In this document: positions 11,030-21,536 of the stretch, in pieces
Numbering within the stretch: position 1 is the first letter of the stretch
Layout of the letters: each line of letters begins with the position of its first letter
NCBI GenBank assembly: GCA_920105625.2
Contig: CAKKTE020000188.1
Coordinates: 250,001-314,000 of the forward strand
DNA length: 64,000 nucleotides
Direction: 5' to 3'
DNA from: Clusia tigrina
Lineage: Eukaryota; Arthropoda; Insecta; Diptera; Clusiidae
Made by a program: the position numbers and the translations under genes
Notes under the pieces: generated by a model
Told to the model about the DNA's origin: nothing
What the model saw: only the letters and a program-made list of their open reading frames with translations
Database searches by the model: none

Positions 11030-12234
11030 GTTGCATAGATGTTGTGCAAAGCAGAGTGCTTTTTCTTGATCGCTTTGAGCCCACGCGCCGGGTTTCTTAG
11101 AGGTTTTACACCTTCCATTGGAGGCTTAAAGTTTTCCGATGCCTTCCAAAGGGAATACCTTTCGGTAGAATTTGGGGTTACCTTCTTCAGGTACTCTTTT
11201 AGGTTTTTATCCTCCTCCTTTGTAAGAGCATCTTTAAGCGCCCTTTCGACTGCTTTAAGATTGTATTTAGAGATGGGTGAGCGATGTTTCTGCCATTCTC
11301 GGCGCAGCCGTCGTTTCTGTGCTACAAGTTTTTCAATTTGGCTATTTGTACAGGCATACTTGCACTTTCTAGAAGTATTTTTTGGCGTTGCCACTACGGC
11401 TGCAGTCGCTAGCATGGAGTTGAAAATATCAATATTATTATCTATATCATCTGCATGTTTTACCTCAACTCTTGTAGAGATATGACTACTTATATACTTT
11501 TTGTATTTTAACCAATCGGTTTGGTTGGTCCCTAGGCGAAACTGTGGGCTTGTATATTCTGGTTGTTCATAAAGGTTGATTATTACAGGCGAGTAATCAG
11601 AGGACAGATCGACACAGGTTTCCGCTAATACTAAAGACCTATCTATATTTTTAGAAATAGCAAAATCAATAAGATCAGGAATTTTCTTTGGGTCTGTTGG
11701 CCAATAAGTGGGCTGTCCTGGTGAGACAAAATCGAATTTACTATGTCTGTTAGTTATTGCATTGTACAATTGTCGGCCTTTTGGATTAATTAGGCGAGAG
11801 CCCCAGTGTTTATGTTTCGCATTATAATCACCGCCAGCTAGAAATCTATCACCAAGGGAATCAAAAAGTTCTTTAAATTGAGTTTCTGTTACAGTAAAAC
11901 GGGGTGGGCAGTATATAGCTGAAAGCGTCAGGTCTTTGCCACGATTTTTAATAGATACTGATGTAGCTTGCATCCATTGCATCGAATGCGATTGCATAAG
12001 ATGATGCTTAAGCCGATTTCTGATTAGAATAGCCGTACCGCCATGTGCCTTACCATCAGGATGATTTGTGTTATAAAATTTGAAGCCTGGGAGATGAAAG
12101 TTGTATTTGTTTGTGAGATGTGTTTCAGACAAAAGCATAACATCAATTTCGTGGTCATGTAGAAACTTATTAAGGACTAGTTTATGCTGGTTAACACCGT
12201 TTGCGTTCCATAAACATATTTTTAACAAACTCAT
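10930..12234 (-). pseudogene. jockey ORF2, endonuclease part
   Basis: The 434-aa ORF opens with an exonuclease-endonuclease-phosphatase domain. Visible motifs are NANGVNQHK, the catalytic-type SETHL near residue 37, GGTAILIR, the GGDYNAKH block near residue 137 and SSDYSPV in place of the usual SDH block near residue 210. It nicks target DNA for target-primed reverse transcription. It overlaps ORF1 by ATGA, the usual jockey arrangement. The frame is lost around 11020 just before the RT. Confidence 0.85.
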
Positions 12235-12740
12235 TTTTTATTTACAAGAGTTTGAATCATCTGATTTTGAGCTTTAATTAAATCTTGTAGCATATTTTGC
12301 ACTGTAGACATGAATTGAGTCATACACTGAGTAAGATTTAGGATCATGGCTTCTACTCCACTATTAGATGCATTGTTATTGTTAACTTGCCGTACGTTAC
12401 CCTGCAGAACACTTGCGTAGGTTGCTTGACCAGAATTAGGTTTTTGCATAATAGGGTCACCTATCTGAGGATTTGAGGTGGCAGGCTGGATATAGATAGG
12501 ATTTGGGGATAAGTTACGTTTTAATTGTATACTCTGCGACAGTTTTGATTTTAGATCTTTATATACAGGGCAACCTCTGTAATTTGCCGTGTGGCTACCA
12601 CCACAGTTACTACATTTCTTTGCGGATGTGTCAGTTTTAGCTAAGGTGCAAGTACTTGTAGGGTGGAGATCACCGCAAACTACACAAACACTGCGCAGAG
12701 TGCAGTACGATTTAGAGTGGCCGAATTCTTGACAATTCAT
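12231..12740 (-). pseudogene. jockey ORF1, zinc-knuckle C-terminal part
   Basis: The 169-aa segment begins in a run of CCHC-type knuckles: NCQEFGHSKSYC, CVVCGDLHPTSTC and CSNCGGSHTANYRGC. A Gln/Asn-rich tail ends at the ATGA overlap with ORF2. This is the nucleic-acid-binding half of the ORF1 protein of jockey-group LINEs. A short frame break at about 12740-12800 separates it from the N-terminal half. Confidence 0.85.
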
Positions 12741-12794
12741 ACATTGTATTGGGCCGTTACGTTTGTGCGGTTCTTCAACCGTAATTCTGCGGTG

Positions 12795-13858
12795 TCAAAG
12801 ATATCTTAGGTTATATATTGGGTGCGTCTCGTTCTTTTTAAGCTGGGTTGAGTTGGGGAGCAGTTCAACTTTAAATATAGGTTGTGGAACCTTATTTCTA
12901 TTCACAATATTTATCACAACCTTAACGGGGAACCCTTGCTCTTCAAGAGCCTCTTTAATATCGCCAGAATCTACTGTGGCTTCGATTCCTTTTAAAACAA
13001 TAACAAGGCCTTTTGAGCTCTTTAGCTGATAGGAATAATAATTTTTCTTGTTCCCCGTTAAAAAATTTATAATATCACGATAGTGCTTTTCACTATATGC
13101 CTGTATCTTTGTCTCCTCAATACTACCTTTTCTAAGAGGCACAATGTGAAAATTTTTTGTGCCTATAATATTTGCGATGTTCAATACTAATTGATTAGAA
13201 CTACGCTCGCGCAGGTAAATTGGTGGCGGTCTGGCATTACTGACTACAGGTTCACCTTTCGATGTAGTAGTAGAATTCTCTACACTAAGAAGTGCAAATC
13301 TGTTATTCTCCAGAGGAGCACCTGAGTTTGTTGTGTTTGCCCTTTTGGCGACGCCCATGATCTTTTGTGGACTTATCTTTCTTTTAATATTAATGTTTAT
13401 GTAGCGGTCAATACCAGTCTGCACTACCGCCACTTTTTTTATTTTCTTTACCTCACCGTTTATTACCGCCTGCAGAGGCATTGTTGCTGGACTCCTTACT
13501 GCTGCTGAGTTTGGTGACGGCGCTATGCTGGGCTGCCTTGCCTTCGTTGTTGTTTCATCGCGCTCTTTCCTGTAGCGACAGTTGCTGGGATCGACTTTTC
13601 TGTTGAGGTCGCTGCTGCTGCCGACGCTGCTACTGACACAGATGATGACTCTGCTAGTGGCATTGTTGTTGCCGATAATATGCCGTATTGTATTGTTGTA
13701 GTGTTATTCTTTGGTGCAACGGGTATATGCACCGAGTGCCGACGCTCTCTATGATGAGAGTGAGCGACACTCATAGCTTTATGTGTATGTTTATGTTTAT
13801 ATTTTTCAAACACTGAGCGTACAAAAACACGTCCGAACAGTATAGACTCTCTAATCAT
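12795..13858 (-). pseudogene. jockey ORF1, N-terminal and RNA-binding part
   Basis: 12795-13481 encodes 228 aa including an RRM-like segment found in jockey ORF1 (RPPPIYLRERSSNQL early, then KNYYSYQLKSSKGLVIVLKGI and IKEALEEQGFPVKVV). 13523-13858 encodes the likely N-terminus, rich in His, Ala, Ser and Thr, starting six bases inside the element. The frame changes between them near 13500. The start ATG at 13858 is the first possible codon in the transcript, so it is uncertain. Confidence 0.7.
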
Positions 13859-13864
13859 CGAATC

Positions 13865-13934
13865 AAGAACGTAATAAAGGTCTCTTGACCAGAAAAATTA
13901 TTTTTTTGTGTTTTCCAACTTAAGGAACACTAAG
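13865..13934 (+). repeat. right part of the split LTR
   Basis: It begins with the target duplication AAGAACGTA, runs through AATAAAGGTCTCTTGACC (polyadenylation-like) and ends directly at a PBS. It is the R/U5-like end of the LTR whose left part lies at 9241-9422. Confidence 0.5.
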
Positions 13935-13948
13935 TGGCGCCCGAGCAA
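13935..13948 (+). promoter_or_regulatory. primer binding site, tRNA-Lys type
   Basis: TGGCGCCCGAGCAA follows the LTR end. TGGCGCCC is the classical start of PBSs pairing with tRNA-Lys in many retroelements. It marks a plus-strand LTR retrotransposon of which only LTR and leader remain here. Confidence 0.6.
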
Positions 13949-14160
13949 TAGTTAGCGGAAGGGTCAATGGTAAAAAAAGTACCATAAGCAGTGCTAAAAA
14001 GTGTTAATCGCATAAACCAGGACCCGCGCTGAGCAAATAAACTCTTTTGCCCGAACAATAGTTGGCGGAACGGTCAGTGGTAAAAAAAAGTACCATAAAC
14101 AGTGCTAAAAAGTGGTAATCGCATAAACCAGGACCCGCGCTCGAGGAAGAAAAGCGTGCA
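13939..14160 (+). repeat. 110-bp tandem duplication in a retroelement leader
   Basis: Two adjacent units start at 13939 (GCCCGAGCAATAGTTAGCGG) and 14049 (GCCCGAACAATAGTTGGCGG). Both continue through AAAGTACCATAA and ATCGCATAAACCAGGACCCG with a few differences. The first unit overlaps the PBS, so the duplication includes most of the primer site. Confidence 0.8.
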
Positions 14161-14760
14161 AATAGGGTGCAGAAAGGCCCAGTATCCGGAGGAAAAAAGG
14201 ACCCATCGCCACTGACAGCACGTCCTAGATGAGGATCACTCTCATGTAAGATTACTTTTAAGTTTTAAAATTCTAACATAAAAAAAAAATATAGAGTCTG
14301 TAATAAAATTAAGAGGATAAATAATTTTACCTTTATATAAATATTTTTACGTACATTATTTATGCATTAAGATATTGAAAATAATAATTGTTTATAACTT
14401 TTGGCGAGCACCAGCCAATAATAAGAAACAAAATACGAACACTGCGATTCCTACGGGACCCTCCAGAGTTAATAAATAAATTAAAAATAATAGTATATAA
14501 AAGCCTATATCTAAAAGATATAATAGTTACAAGGATAACACCGGCCAACATAGCCAATAATAAGACAGAAAACACGAAACCATGCGATTCCTACGGAACC
14601 CTCCAGAGATAATAAATAAAAAAAAAATATAATTTAAAAAAACCCTCCCTAAAAGGGTATACCGATAAAAATAAGTAATTACATCTGTAAAAAATGAGTA
14701 GTCGGGGGACTGTGATTCCTTTTCCCTTTATTCACTTTTAAACTTTTAATTATACGCCGT
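14161..14760. repeat. AT-rich segment with a diverged direct repeat
   Basis: Two ~100-bp copies at about 14381-14478 and 14534-14612 share CCAATAATAAGA, GCGATTCCTACGG and ACCCTCCAGAG. No ORF is recognised. It may be leader or 3' sequence of the element whose PBS is at 13935. Confidence 0.55.
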
Positions 14761-16035
14761 ATCTATATGTATGTATATTATTAGACTGTAAGTTTCACAT
14801 CAATAAAATGGAAGACAAATTTTATTATTACTAATGTTTTAAATTGTTACTTATTTTGCTTTGTTGATTTTTATTAATTGACTGAACAGAAAAATAGAAA
14901 TGAAAGAAAGCCTTTTCACCCGGTGCGCGTGGTTGCACGATCGATGGCCACGATGATGGACTGATCTGGTGATGCGGCTCCCTCGCTGGTTTCAATAGAA
15001 GTGGCCGAGTCAAGTGGCGAGAAATCGCATGTAAGTACTTGACAGGGCCGATCGGCCGTAGATATTAAATATGGCTGTCGACCGGCACTAACGGTTGCTC
15101 GCGCCATCTACGCACAGTTCGGAGGGACATGGTGCGGGGAACTCTCTCCGCAGCATGCCATACTCCGAAGTGACAGGCAGAATATGGCCACGCTCGCACC
15201 GGGTGGGGGTTCACGGCGTGAACATGCCGCCCCCTTGCAGTATTGCAAAAAGAGTCACCTTGGACGCGCTCGAATCCCATTCTCCTATTCCCTTCGCAGG
15301 TGGAGGGTGGTGTGGTGATCCCCTCTGCAGATTGCCCATGGGGGCTGCTGGCGCAGCAGGGTAAAAAACTTCACTCCGAGATGACTACCTGATCACCCGA
15401 GTTCGGGGGTGGAGAGCGAGAAAGACCCCTTCCATTCGATGGCTTGGGTTAGGTGCGGTGGGGTTGTACCTGCCCAGTAGTTGCCTTCGACAGTTTTGGA
15501 GGTGATGGTTTCGGGTGGTCAATTGGATACTGGATTGCCTACAGTAGCGCAAGGTGTGCAGTGGAGGCTGTATCTTTTGGTTTGGTTTCTCGGTGAGTCG
15601 GAGTGATGAATGATCTGGATGGGAAGAAAAGGAAAAATTAGTTGGTGAAGTAAAAGGATAGATTATGAGAATGAAGGAAAGAAAAAATAAACGAGGTTGT
15701 CAACAAGAAGCCGAACATAATTACGCTACACTCCAACGCCATTACTCCATTGGTGATAGTCCATGTTCGGATTCCTGGGTCAAACACCATCTTCACGTTG
15801 CGAATATTCCCAACAAGTCCTGGAAATGTCAGGCACCGCTCATCAGGGAGGAGATTTTGTTCTCGTACCCCCCTCAGATCACACGGCTTCGCTTGCTTTG
15901 ACGTTGCCCACCAAACCTTCCAGGTGGATGGAGACGCGGATGTCTCCTCAGGTTTAAGTGGATCAGTGAGTCGGGCTCCCATCAAAAAGTAACTGGAAGC
16001 TGGTGATACCAAGTCTCTGAAGTTTTCCAGAAGAT
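14761..16035 (-). mobile_element. BEL-like LTR plus 3' non-coding remnant
   Basis: At 15210-15250 the sequence GTGAACATGCCGCCCCCTTGCA is nearly that of the LTR/PPT joint of the intact BEL element at 23480-23510, and GGAGGGTGGT follows in both. GC-rich sequence on the left should be the LTR; sequence to the right is 3' non-coding. A 124-aa ORF at 15638-16012 (minus) has no recognised domain. The rest of the element is missing: LINE sequence begins at about 16040. Confidence 0.55.
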
Positions 16036-16102
16036 TACTGCTTATTTATTTATTTATTTCAGTCTACTGATAATTAAATCTTACAGACTATAGGTACAAA
16101 GT

Positions 16103-16537
16103 TTAATTAAATAATATAAAAAGACTTAACCTAAAACGATTTTCATCTACATTAAAGTTTAATGAGCTGCTATACTTATTACAAATGCGAATACATCTAT
16201 TAATTAGAGGCATATTTAGTTTTATAAAATTCATCAACAAAGATTGGGTTGTTTCTAAGAAATCTAGGAGCTTCATATAAAGCAAAATAGTTTGACATTC
16301 AATTTTGCCTGCTAATATGTGAAAAACAAACAAAATAGAGTGTAAAATTCTCCTTTCCTTTAAGGATTGAAGACCCAAAAGCTTCCGTCTACTATCGTGA
16401 GAAGGCAAACCTTCCTGCCAAAAAAAATTTTTGAGCGCATATCTGGTTATATTTTTTTGCACTTTTTCAATGCGATTTGAACTTTTGTCATAAAAAGGGC
16501 TCCAAATAATTGAACAATATTCCAGTATACTACGCAC
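16103..16537 (-). pseudogene. CR1-like ORF2 C-terminal region
   Basis: The 144-aa ORF opens with RSILEYCSIIWSPFYD and continues IEKVQKNITRYALK, the pattern after the RT thumb in CR1/Rex/Daphne-type LINEs. The rest is a helical domain with no catalytic motif known to me. The frame is broken upstream at about 16540-16890. Confidence 0.7.
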
Positions 16538-16889
16538 AAGGGAGACATACAGCGTCTATATCATAACTGGATCTTTGAAATCTTTAGTGTTTCTTTTAAT
16601 GAAGCCAACCATGGAGCAGGACTTTGCGACCATATATAATGACTCTTGAAACTAAAATTTGAGCTAAAAATGACACCCAAGTCTTTCATCTCTTACGTTC
16701 CAATACACAATCATTCAGACTGTATACATAAAAAAAGAGTTTATTGATCTGGTGTAAGTAACTACACAGCATTTATTAATATTCAGCTTCAAATTGTTTG
16801 ATTTGCATCACCTATGAAAATTTGATAGGTCATCTTCTAGCTTATAACAATCTGATAGCTGTAAAACTTCTAGAAACACCTTAACATCA

Positions 16890-17639
16890 TCACATGAAAC
16901 ATTTTGAAAATTTGTAACAGTGAGTTAGATCATTTATAAAAATTAAAAATAAAAGAGGACCACAATGTGTCCCTTGTGGTATACCAGAGAAAGCGTCTAC
17001 CGCAATGTCAGATAAAAAAGAGCCGATCTTAACAAATAATTTTCTATTTATTAGGAAACTTTTAAAGAATTTTAACACATTTCCTGAAAAGCCAAATTTT
17101 TTTAGTTTACAAAGAAGAATGCTGTGATCAACCTTGTCAAATGCTTTTGCAAAGTCTGTATAGACTACATCTAATTGGTTCCTATTATTCAATACATCAA
17201 CAATATTTCTCGAAAACAATGTCAAGTTTGAGCACGTGGATTTATCAGGCAGAAACCCATGCTGGCAATCTAAAATTAGGTTTTTAACATGGTTTAATAA
17301 ATTAATTTGAATAACATGATCGAGTAACTTACCAAAACTCCCTTGTTTCACAATTTCTCTATAGTTCCTTATATTGCTTTGATCTTCTGATTTGAAAATA
17401 GGAACAATAGAGCATGTCTTCCAAGATTGAAGAAAAGTTCCATCTTTAACATAAGAATTAAATAAGAAAGTTATTGGTTTAGCTACGTTATCAGCGGTGT
17501 ATTTAAAAAATATAGGCCGGAAATCTCCTTGCTCATAGAAGTAACTTGGTTTTAGATCCGACACAGCAAACAGTACATCTTCCTCTGTTATAACAAATTC
17601 ATCCAAAGAGTCAAGATCAGATGATCCAAAATTTTCCAT
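16890..17639 (-). pseudogene. CR1-like reverse transcriptase
   Basis: 249 residues cover RT boxes 1-5: CSIVPIFKSED, QHGFLPDKST, a catalytic DVVYTDFAKAFDKVDH box, then SGIPQGTHCGPLLFLIFINDL. The second catalytic box (FADD) should follow, but the ORF ends at the FSKCFM segment and the sequence downstream is degenerate. It polymerises cDNA at the nicked target in active relatives. Confidence 0.8.
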
Positions 17640-18337
17640 ACCATTCGAAACCTCATCATAATCGTGATAAACAGTTTGGAAGAACTTAGCAAAGAGATTG
17701 CAAGATTCTACTGTATTATTAGACTTCTCTACATCCGTTGATCAGTTGATGGAAAACCATTTGAATTTTGTTTTGAATTCACATATTCCCAGAACGAAGA
17801 CGGATTTGCTTTTAAGTTGGCTTCAATCCTTTCAACATATTGGGTATATCTCGGGATCGATCGGATTCTAGACCCGTAGTTCTAAACTTTTTAAAAGCTT
17901 TATTCTTAACATTTTTCATATTGGCTAATGTGGCATTAAACCAGGACTTGTCTTGTCTAATATTTGATTGTTTTTTTTTGGAACGTATTTTGAAATCGGA
18001 TTAGAAAATGTTTCGCAAATAAAGTTATATACATTATATATATGTACCTCATAAGGGCCTTTAAAATAATTCAAAACAGACCAGTCAAAATTATTTAGTA
18101 ACTCATTTATTTTGGTGAAATTATCTTTACGAAAGTCAAACTTTTCAGAAAAGTCCTCTGCTTTTTTATCAAAATTGTAAAACTCAAATCTATAGTCATC
18201 GCCTTATGATGCATGCTGTTCTTCATTACCGGCGCTATGTTATTTTCACAAATAGCTGTAAGTTCTATGGTTGCAAATTCTAGGTCTAAAATCCGGTGTA
18301 GATCGTTTTTTACAAAGTTAATTTGTTGAAAATAATT

Positions 18338-18804
18338 TTATAAAAAATAATTCATTACCATTGATTCAATATCTGTTTTAATGTTAAAAGGCAGTAAACT
18401 ATTATCATCGAAAGCCCATGATATATTACCTAAGTTAAAATCACCTAAAACTATACAATGATGATTTAAATCTAGTGAATCTATTATATAGCTTATATTG
18501 TCTAAATGACAAGAATATAAATAAATAGGACTATTTGGTGGTATATAGGAGACAATAATAAATATTACAACGTCTTTGGAAATAAAAGTCTTGCGCAAAG
18601 TTCTTCAATTCGTTTGTCATTCACTGACTGTAATTGGACAAGTTTATTGGAAAGATTAGCTCTTACCGATATGATATTCTCAGCGGTTACAGAAGGAGAA
18701 AATGATACCAGGTGTACCCACTTCATTTGAACAAGTACATCAAGTTCAGAGTTAGCATTAGAACCAACAACAAGAGGTTTTTTTCGTTTGTTGTTTTTCT
18801 TCAC
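18338..18804 (-). pseudogene. CR1-like ORF1 tail joined to endonuclease
   Basis: 18565-18804 encodes KKPLVVGSNANSELD followed by a W.HLVSFSPSVTAENI pattern, typical of the C-terminal RRM-like part of CR1/jockey ORF1. 18338-18598 encodes the middle of an EEP endonuclease with HHCIVLGDFNLG. In an intact element several hundred residues lie between them, so an internal deletion near 18590 brought them together. Confidence 0.55.
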
Positions 18805-18900
18805 CCTGATCCAATCTGAGTTGCGCTGAGAAGGCAGTAAAGGAGAAGGTGTAGGCGGGATAGCAGAGGAATTGGCATACTGTGTTTCTTTAATAGCAGC

Positions 18901-19134
18901 ATTAAGAGTGCGCGAAGCAGTGGAAGCAAGATTATTATTTGTAACTATCTTCGACGCAGTATGAAAGCTAGCGCTAGAATAGCATCAGCTGGAGAAATAG
19001 AAGCTGCAGCTGCGGCAACAGAACGGAACAGAACACCGTTTCTACTATGAGCTGAAATAAAACAAAAATCTCCCCAGTTATGCACTAGTAGCCCTAATTG
19101 TAGCTGAAAGTGGTACTGGTACCCATCTCCTGCT
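18901..19134 (-). pseudogene. unassigned sequence between LINE and copia remnants
   Basis: Ala-rich minus-strand reading continues across the copia breakpoint. It may be the N-terminal end of the LINE ORF1, but no motif supports a firm call. Confidence 0.25.
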
Positions 19135-20085
19135 TTATTTACTCCCCTCATAGGCGACACAGTTGGGGGACGAAGGTAAGTCCCACGATTCTTTATCCAA
19201 TTTAGAGTTGACAGTAATTTCTTCTTCTTCAATTTTTGTGAGCTTACCAGTAAATGTTACATCACGGGATATGTGAATTTTTCTGTCTTCGTCACACATT
19301 CTATAGGCCTTTGAATTTAACTCATATCCGACAAAAACCATTTTTGTTGACTTTTCACACAGGTTTATCCGCTTTACTTTTGGGATGTGTACAAAACCTG
19401 TTTCACCAAATAAACGAACGTGGCACAAATCTGGGATCTTACCAAACATTTTCTCGTACGGTGTAACTCCTGTAACTCTGGTAATAATTCGATTTTGAAG
19501 ATAATTTGCAGTATATACCGCTTTTCCCCATAACTCTCTTGGTAACTTTGATTCAGCTAGCATGCATCTGACCATCTCAATGAGCGAACGGTTTTTGCGT
19601 TCTGCTACGCCATTTTGTTCGGGACTGTATCCAGCTGTGTATTGCATGTACATACCTTCTTTATTTAAATATTCCACTACGTCTTTGTTTACATACGCCT
19701 TGCCTCTGTCTGATCGGAATATCTTTGGCTTTTTCTGAAAATTATTAAAAATAGATGCTACATAATTTTTAATTTTATCACATACATCAGTTTTGTTCTT
19801 TAAAAGATATATTTGGCAATAACGACTGTAGTCGTCTATGAAAGTAAGTATGTACTTATTTTCACTTGGAGTAGGCATCTCCATAGGACCGCACAGGTCG
19901 GTATGGACCAAGTCAAATATTGATTTTGAGGTTAATCCTGACTTTTTTGGAAATGGTAAACGTGCAGACTTACCAAGTGGACATATTTCACAGCTCTCAT
20001 TTTTGTTGCATTTTTCAATGTGAATACCTTTGGCCAAATTACTTTTTTCCATTACCTTTATAGCTTCCATATGCCGATGACCCAA
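19135..20085 (-). pseudogene. pol: copia integrase
   Basis: 316 aa: GAG-pre-integrase zinc pair (CEICPLGK near residue 34), then the integrase core. Putative catalytic residues lie in HTDLCGP (D ~66), RSDRGKAY (D ~129) and NGVAERKNR (E ~166), the copia DDE spacing. The post-integrase region (FVGYELNSKAYR) follows. The C-terminal ~30 residues cross into foreign sequence. The N-terminal joint with the protease ORF is frameshifted near 20080. Confidence 0.85.
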
Positions 20086-20711
20086 TACTTTATGCCAATG
20101 ATGAATACACTTTTTTTACATGATACGAGATTCAGATGTTCCTTTTCATCGCAAGAATACAAACCAGATTTTATTTTAGCTGACATAACAACTTCTTTGT
20201 TCTTTTTTACGATGCATCTGCTCTTTTTGAAAATTAATTGACAGCCATTTTCTGTCAGCTGTTTTACGGATAATATGTTGAGGCTTATGGTGGGAACGTA
20301 TACAACTTTTGAAAGATTTATGATGTTAAAATTTGTTTCGCTTTTCTTGAATTTAATTTTTACAGTTCCTTCACCACATGATAGAATTTTTTGACTATTT
20401 GCCAAAACTATTTCTTTTTTCACTTTTTTATTTAGCTCCGTAAATACTTGCCGATCATTACAGATATGACACGATGCACCTGAGTCTATTATCCAGCTTT
20501 CAGACCCATTTGTGGTTATCAGACAGAACTCGTTTGAAACCATATTTGCCTTCTGCCTATCATGCTTCCTCTTCCAGTCTTTATACTTGCCACAATCCTT
20601 TTTTATGTGACCTTTTCTGCGGCAAAAAAAAACACTCAAAATTATTGCTCGATCTGTTGAAATCACGTTTTGCTGCAACCATAGCTTTCGGCGAGACACT
20701 ACTGTCACCAT
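20058..20711 (-). pseudogene. pol: copia zinc knuckle, protease and pre-integrase part
   Basis: 217 aa: the CCHC end of gag (CRRKGHIKKDC), a basic linker, then the aspartic protease with ESWIIDSGASCHI (active-site D in DSGA). The pre-integrase segment begins at about residue 180 (SGLYSCDEKEHL). It overlaps the gag ORF in another frame, because a homopolymer indel near 20630 shifts the frame at the knuckle. Confidence 0.85.
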
Positions 20712-21288
20712 TTTTTCTTATTGTGTACTCCTCAATAATTTTTGCTTCTACGTACGTTATAGTAAGCTCATCTTCAGTTCGAGATTCTAGGGCTGTAATT
20801 AAATTGTTGAAACTTTGTGGCAGGCTACTTAAAAGCATGGCAATATTCCAGTTTTCGCTAAATGCATCTTCGCCTAAATTTTTTAGTTTTAAAAACAGGT
20901 CCCTCATAACTCCAATGTGCAATTGAGCATCACCATCTTCATTTAAACTTAAGCTGCAGATGTTTCTCATTACACTGATCTTGTTGCTTAAGGATTTCCT
21001 TTCGTGGTAATTTTGCAGGCTTGTCCACATTTCAATTGCTGTTGTACATTGTCTAATGAGGTGTAACTGGTCATCTTCAACCGACAAAGAAATGGTAGCT
21101 CTAGCATTGTTATCCATTTTTACCCAATTTTGTGGATTTTCCGCTGGCTTTGCTTGAGTCAAGACATCCCAGCTCCCTTCCTTGATGAGCAGAATTTCCA
21201 ATTTAAACTTCCATGTAAAGTAGTTTTCTGCATTTAGTTTTGCCACCGATAACTTTATGTCTGTTGCCATTTTAATAGTCCAACACAA
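20581..21288 (-). pseudogene. gag: copia gag (capsid part)
   Basis: 235 aa. The start near MATDIKLSVAKLNAENYF and the W.FKLE..L......W pattern are characteristic of copia gag (UBN2 family). The NYHERKSLSNKI and LP.SF..LI..LE segments follow. The frame slips in an A-run (T-run on the coding strand) just after NNFECFF, so the zinc knuckle is read in the next frame. The first possible start is MCWTIKM at 21288; MATDIK six codons later is the more usual-looking start. Confidence 0.85.
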
Positions 21289-21331
21289 AAAATACTTTAA
21301 ACCTTTTAAACCTTATTAGTTATGCGAAAGT

Positions 21332-21345
21332 CTGGGCCCATAACC
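21332..21345 (-). promoter_or_regulatory. copia half-tRNA primer site (initiator Met)
   Basis: The plus strand CTGGGCCCATAACC equals the anticodon-arm sequence of insect initiator tRNA-Met. The minus strand is therefore complementary to an internal tRNA segment, the priming mode of Drosophila copia. It supports both family and 5' boundary. The 5' LTR should start to the right of 21346, but no second copy is present to define it. Confidence 0.75.
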
Positions 21346-21536
21346 TATAGAAAAAGACTTTTGATGTGTTAGATAATATTAAATAAATATAGCTTTATTG
21401 GCAAAGAACGTATTATCTCTTGAGCTTTACAAATATATATATATATATATATTAAGAATATGTAATTTGCGCGAAATGCGGTATCGTCCGTCTCAATCAG
21501 CGTCAATAATCAACTCCAATTTTTAACTTCTTTTTT

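Larger units (their letters stand above)
9423..13864 (-). mobile_element. jockey-clade LINE, near full length
   Basis: The 4.44-kb minus-strand element has ORF1 with zinc knuckles, ORF2 with an EEP endonuclease and RT, and a poly(A) tail seen as the T run at 9425-9438. It is flanked by an exact 9-bp target duplication (AAGAACGTA at 9414-9422 and 13865-13873). The minus-strand 5' end carries GGACGTG about 31 nt in, like the downstream promoter element of jockey-group LINEs. ORF2 has frameshifts and a stop, so this copy is inactive. Confidence 0.88.
16036..18900 (-). mobile_element. CR1-like LINE remnant
   Basis: Minus-strand order is an ORF1 C-terminal piece (18565-18804), EEP endonuclease piece (18338-18598), RT (16890-17639) and the RT-downstream region (16103-16537). 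It ends in a (TTTA)n tract at 16040-16060, a microsatellite-type LINE tail. Internal deletions and stops make it non-functional. Confidence 0.7.
19135..21345 (-). mobile_element. Ty1/copia element lacking RT, RNase H and 3' LTR
   Basis: Reading minus: PBS at 21345-21332, gag from 21288, protease, GAG-pre-integrase and integrase up to 19135, where it abruptly meets LINE-related sequence. RT, RNase H and the 3' LTR are gone. Frame breaks lie at the zinc knuckle and before the integrase. Confidence 0.88.

Noticed and set aside
13939..14160. Reading the 110-bp repeats as LINE promoter monomers
   Set aside because: They lie outside the jockey LINE's 9-bp target duplication and follow an LTR/PBS, so they belong to another element's leader.
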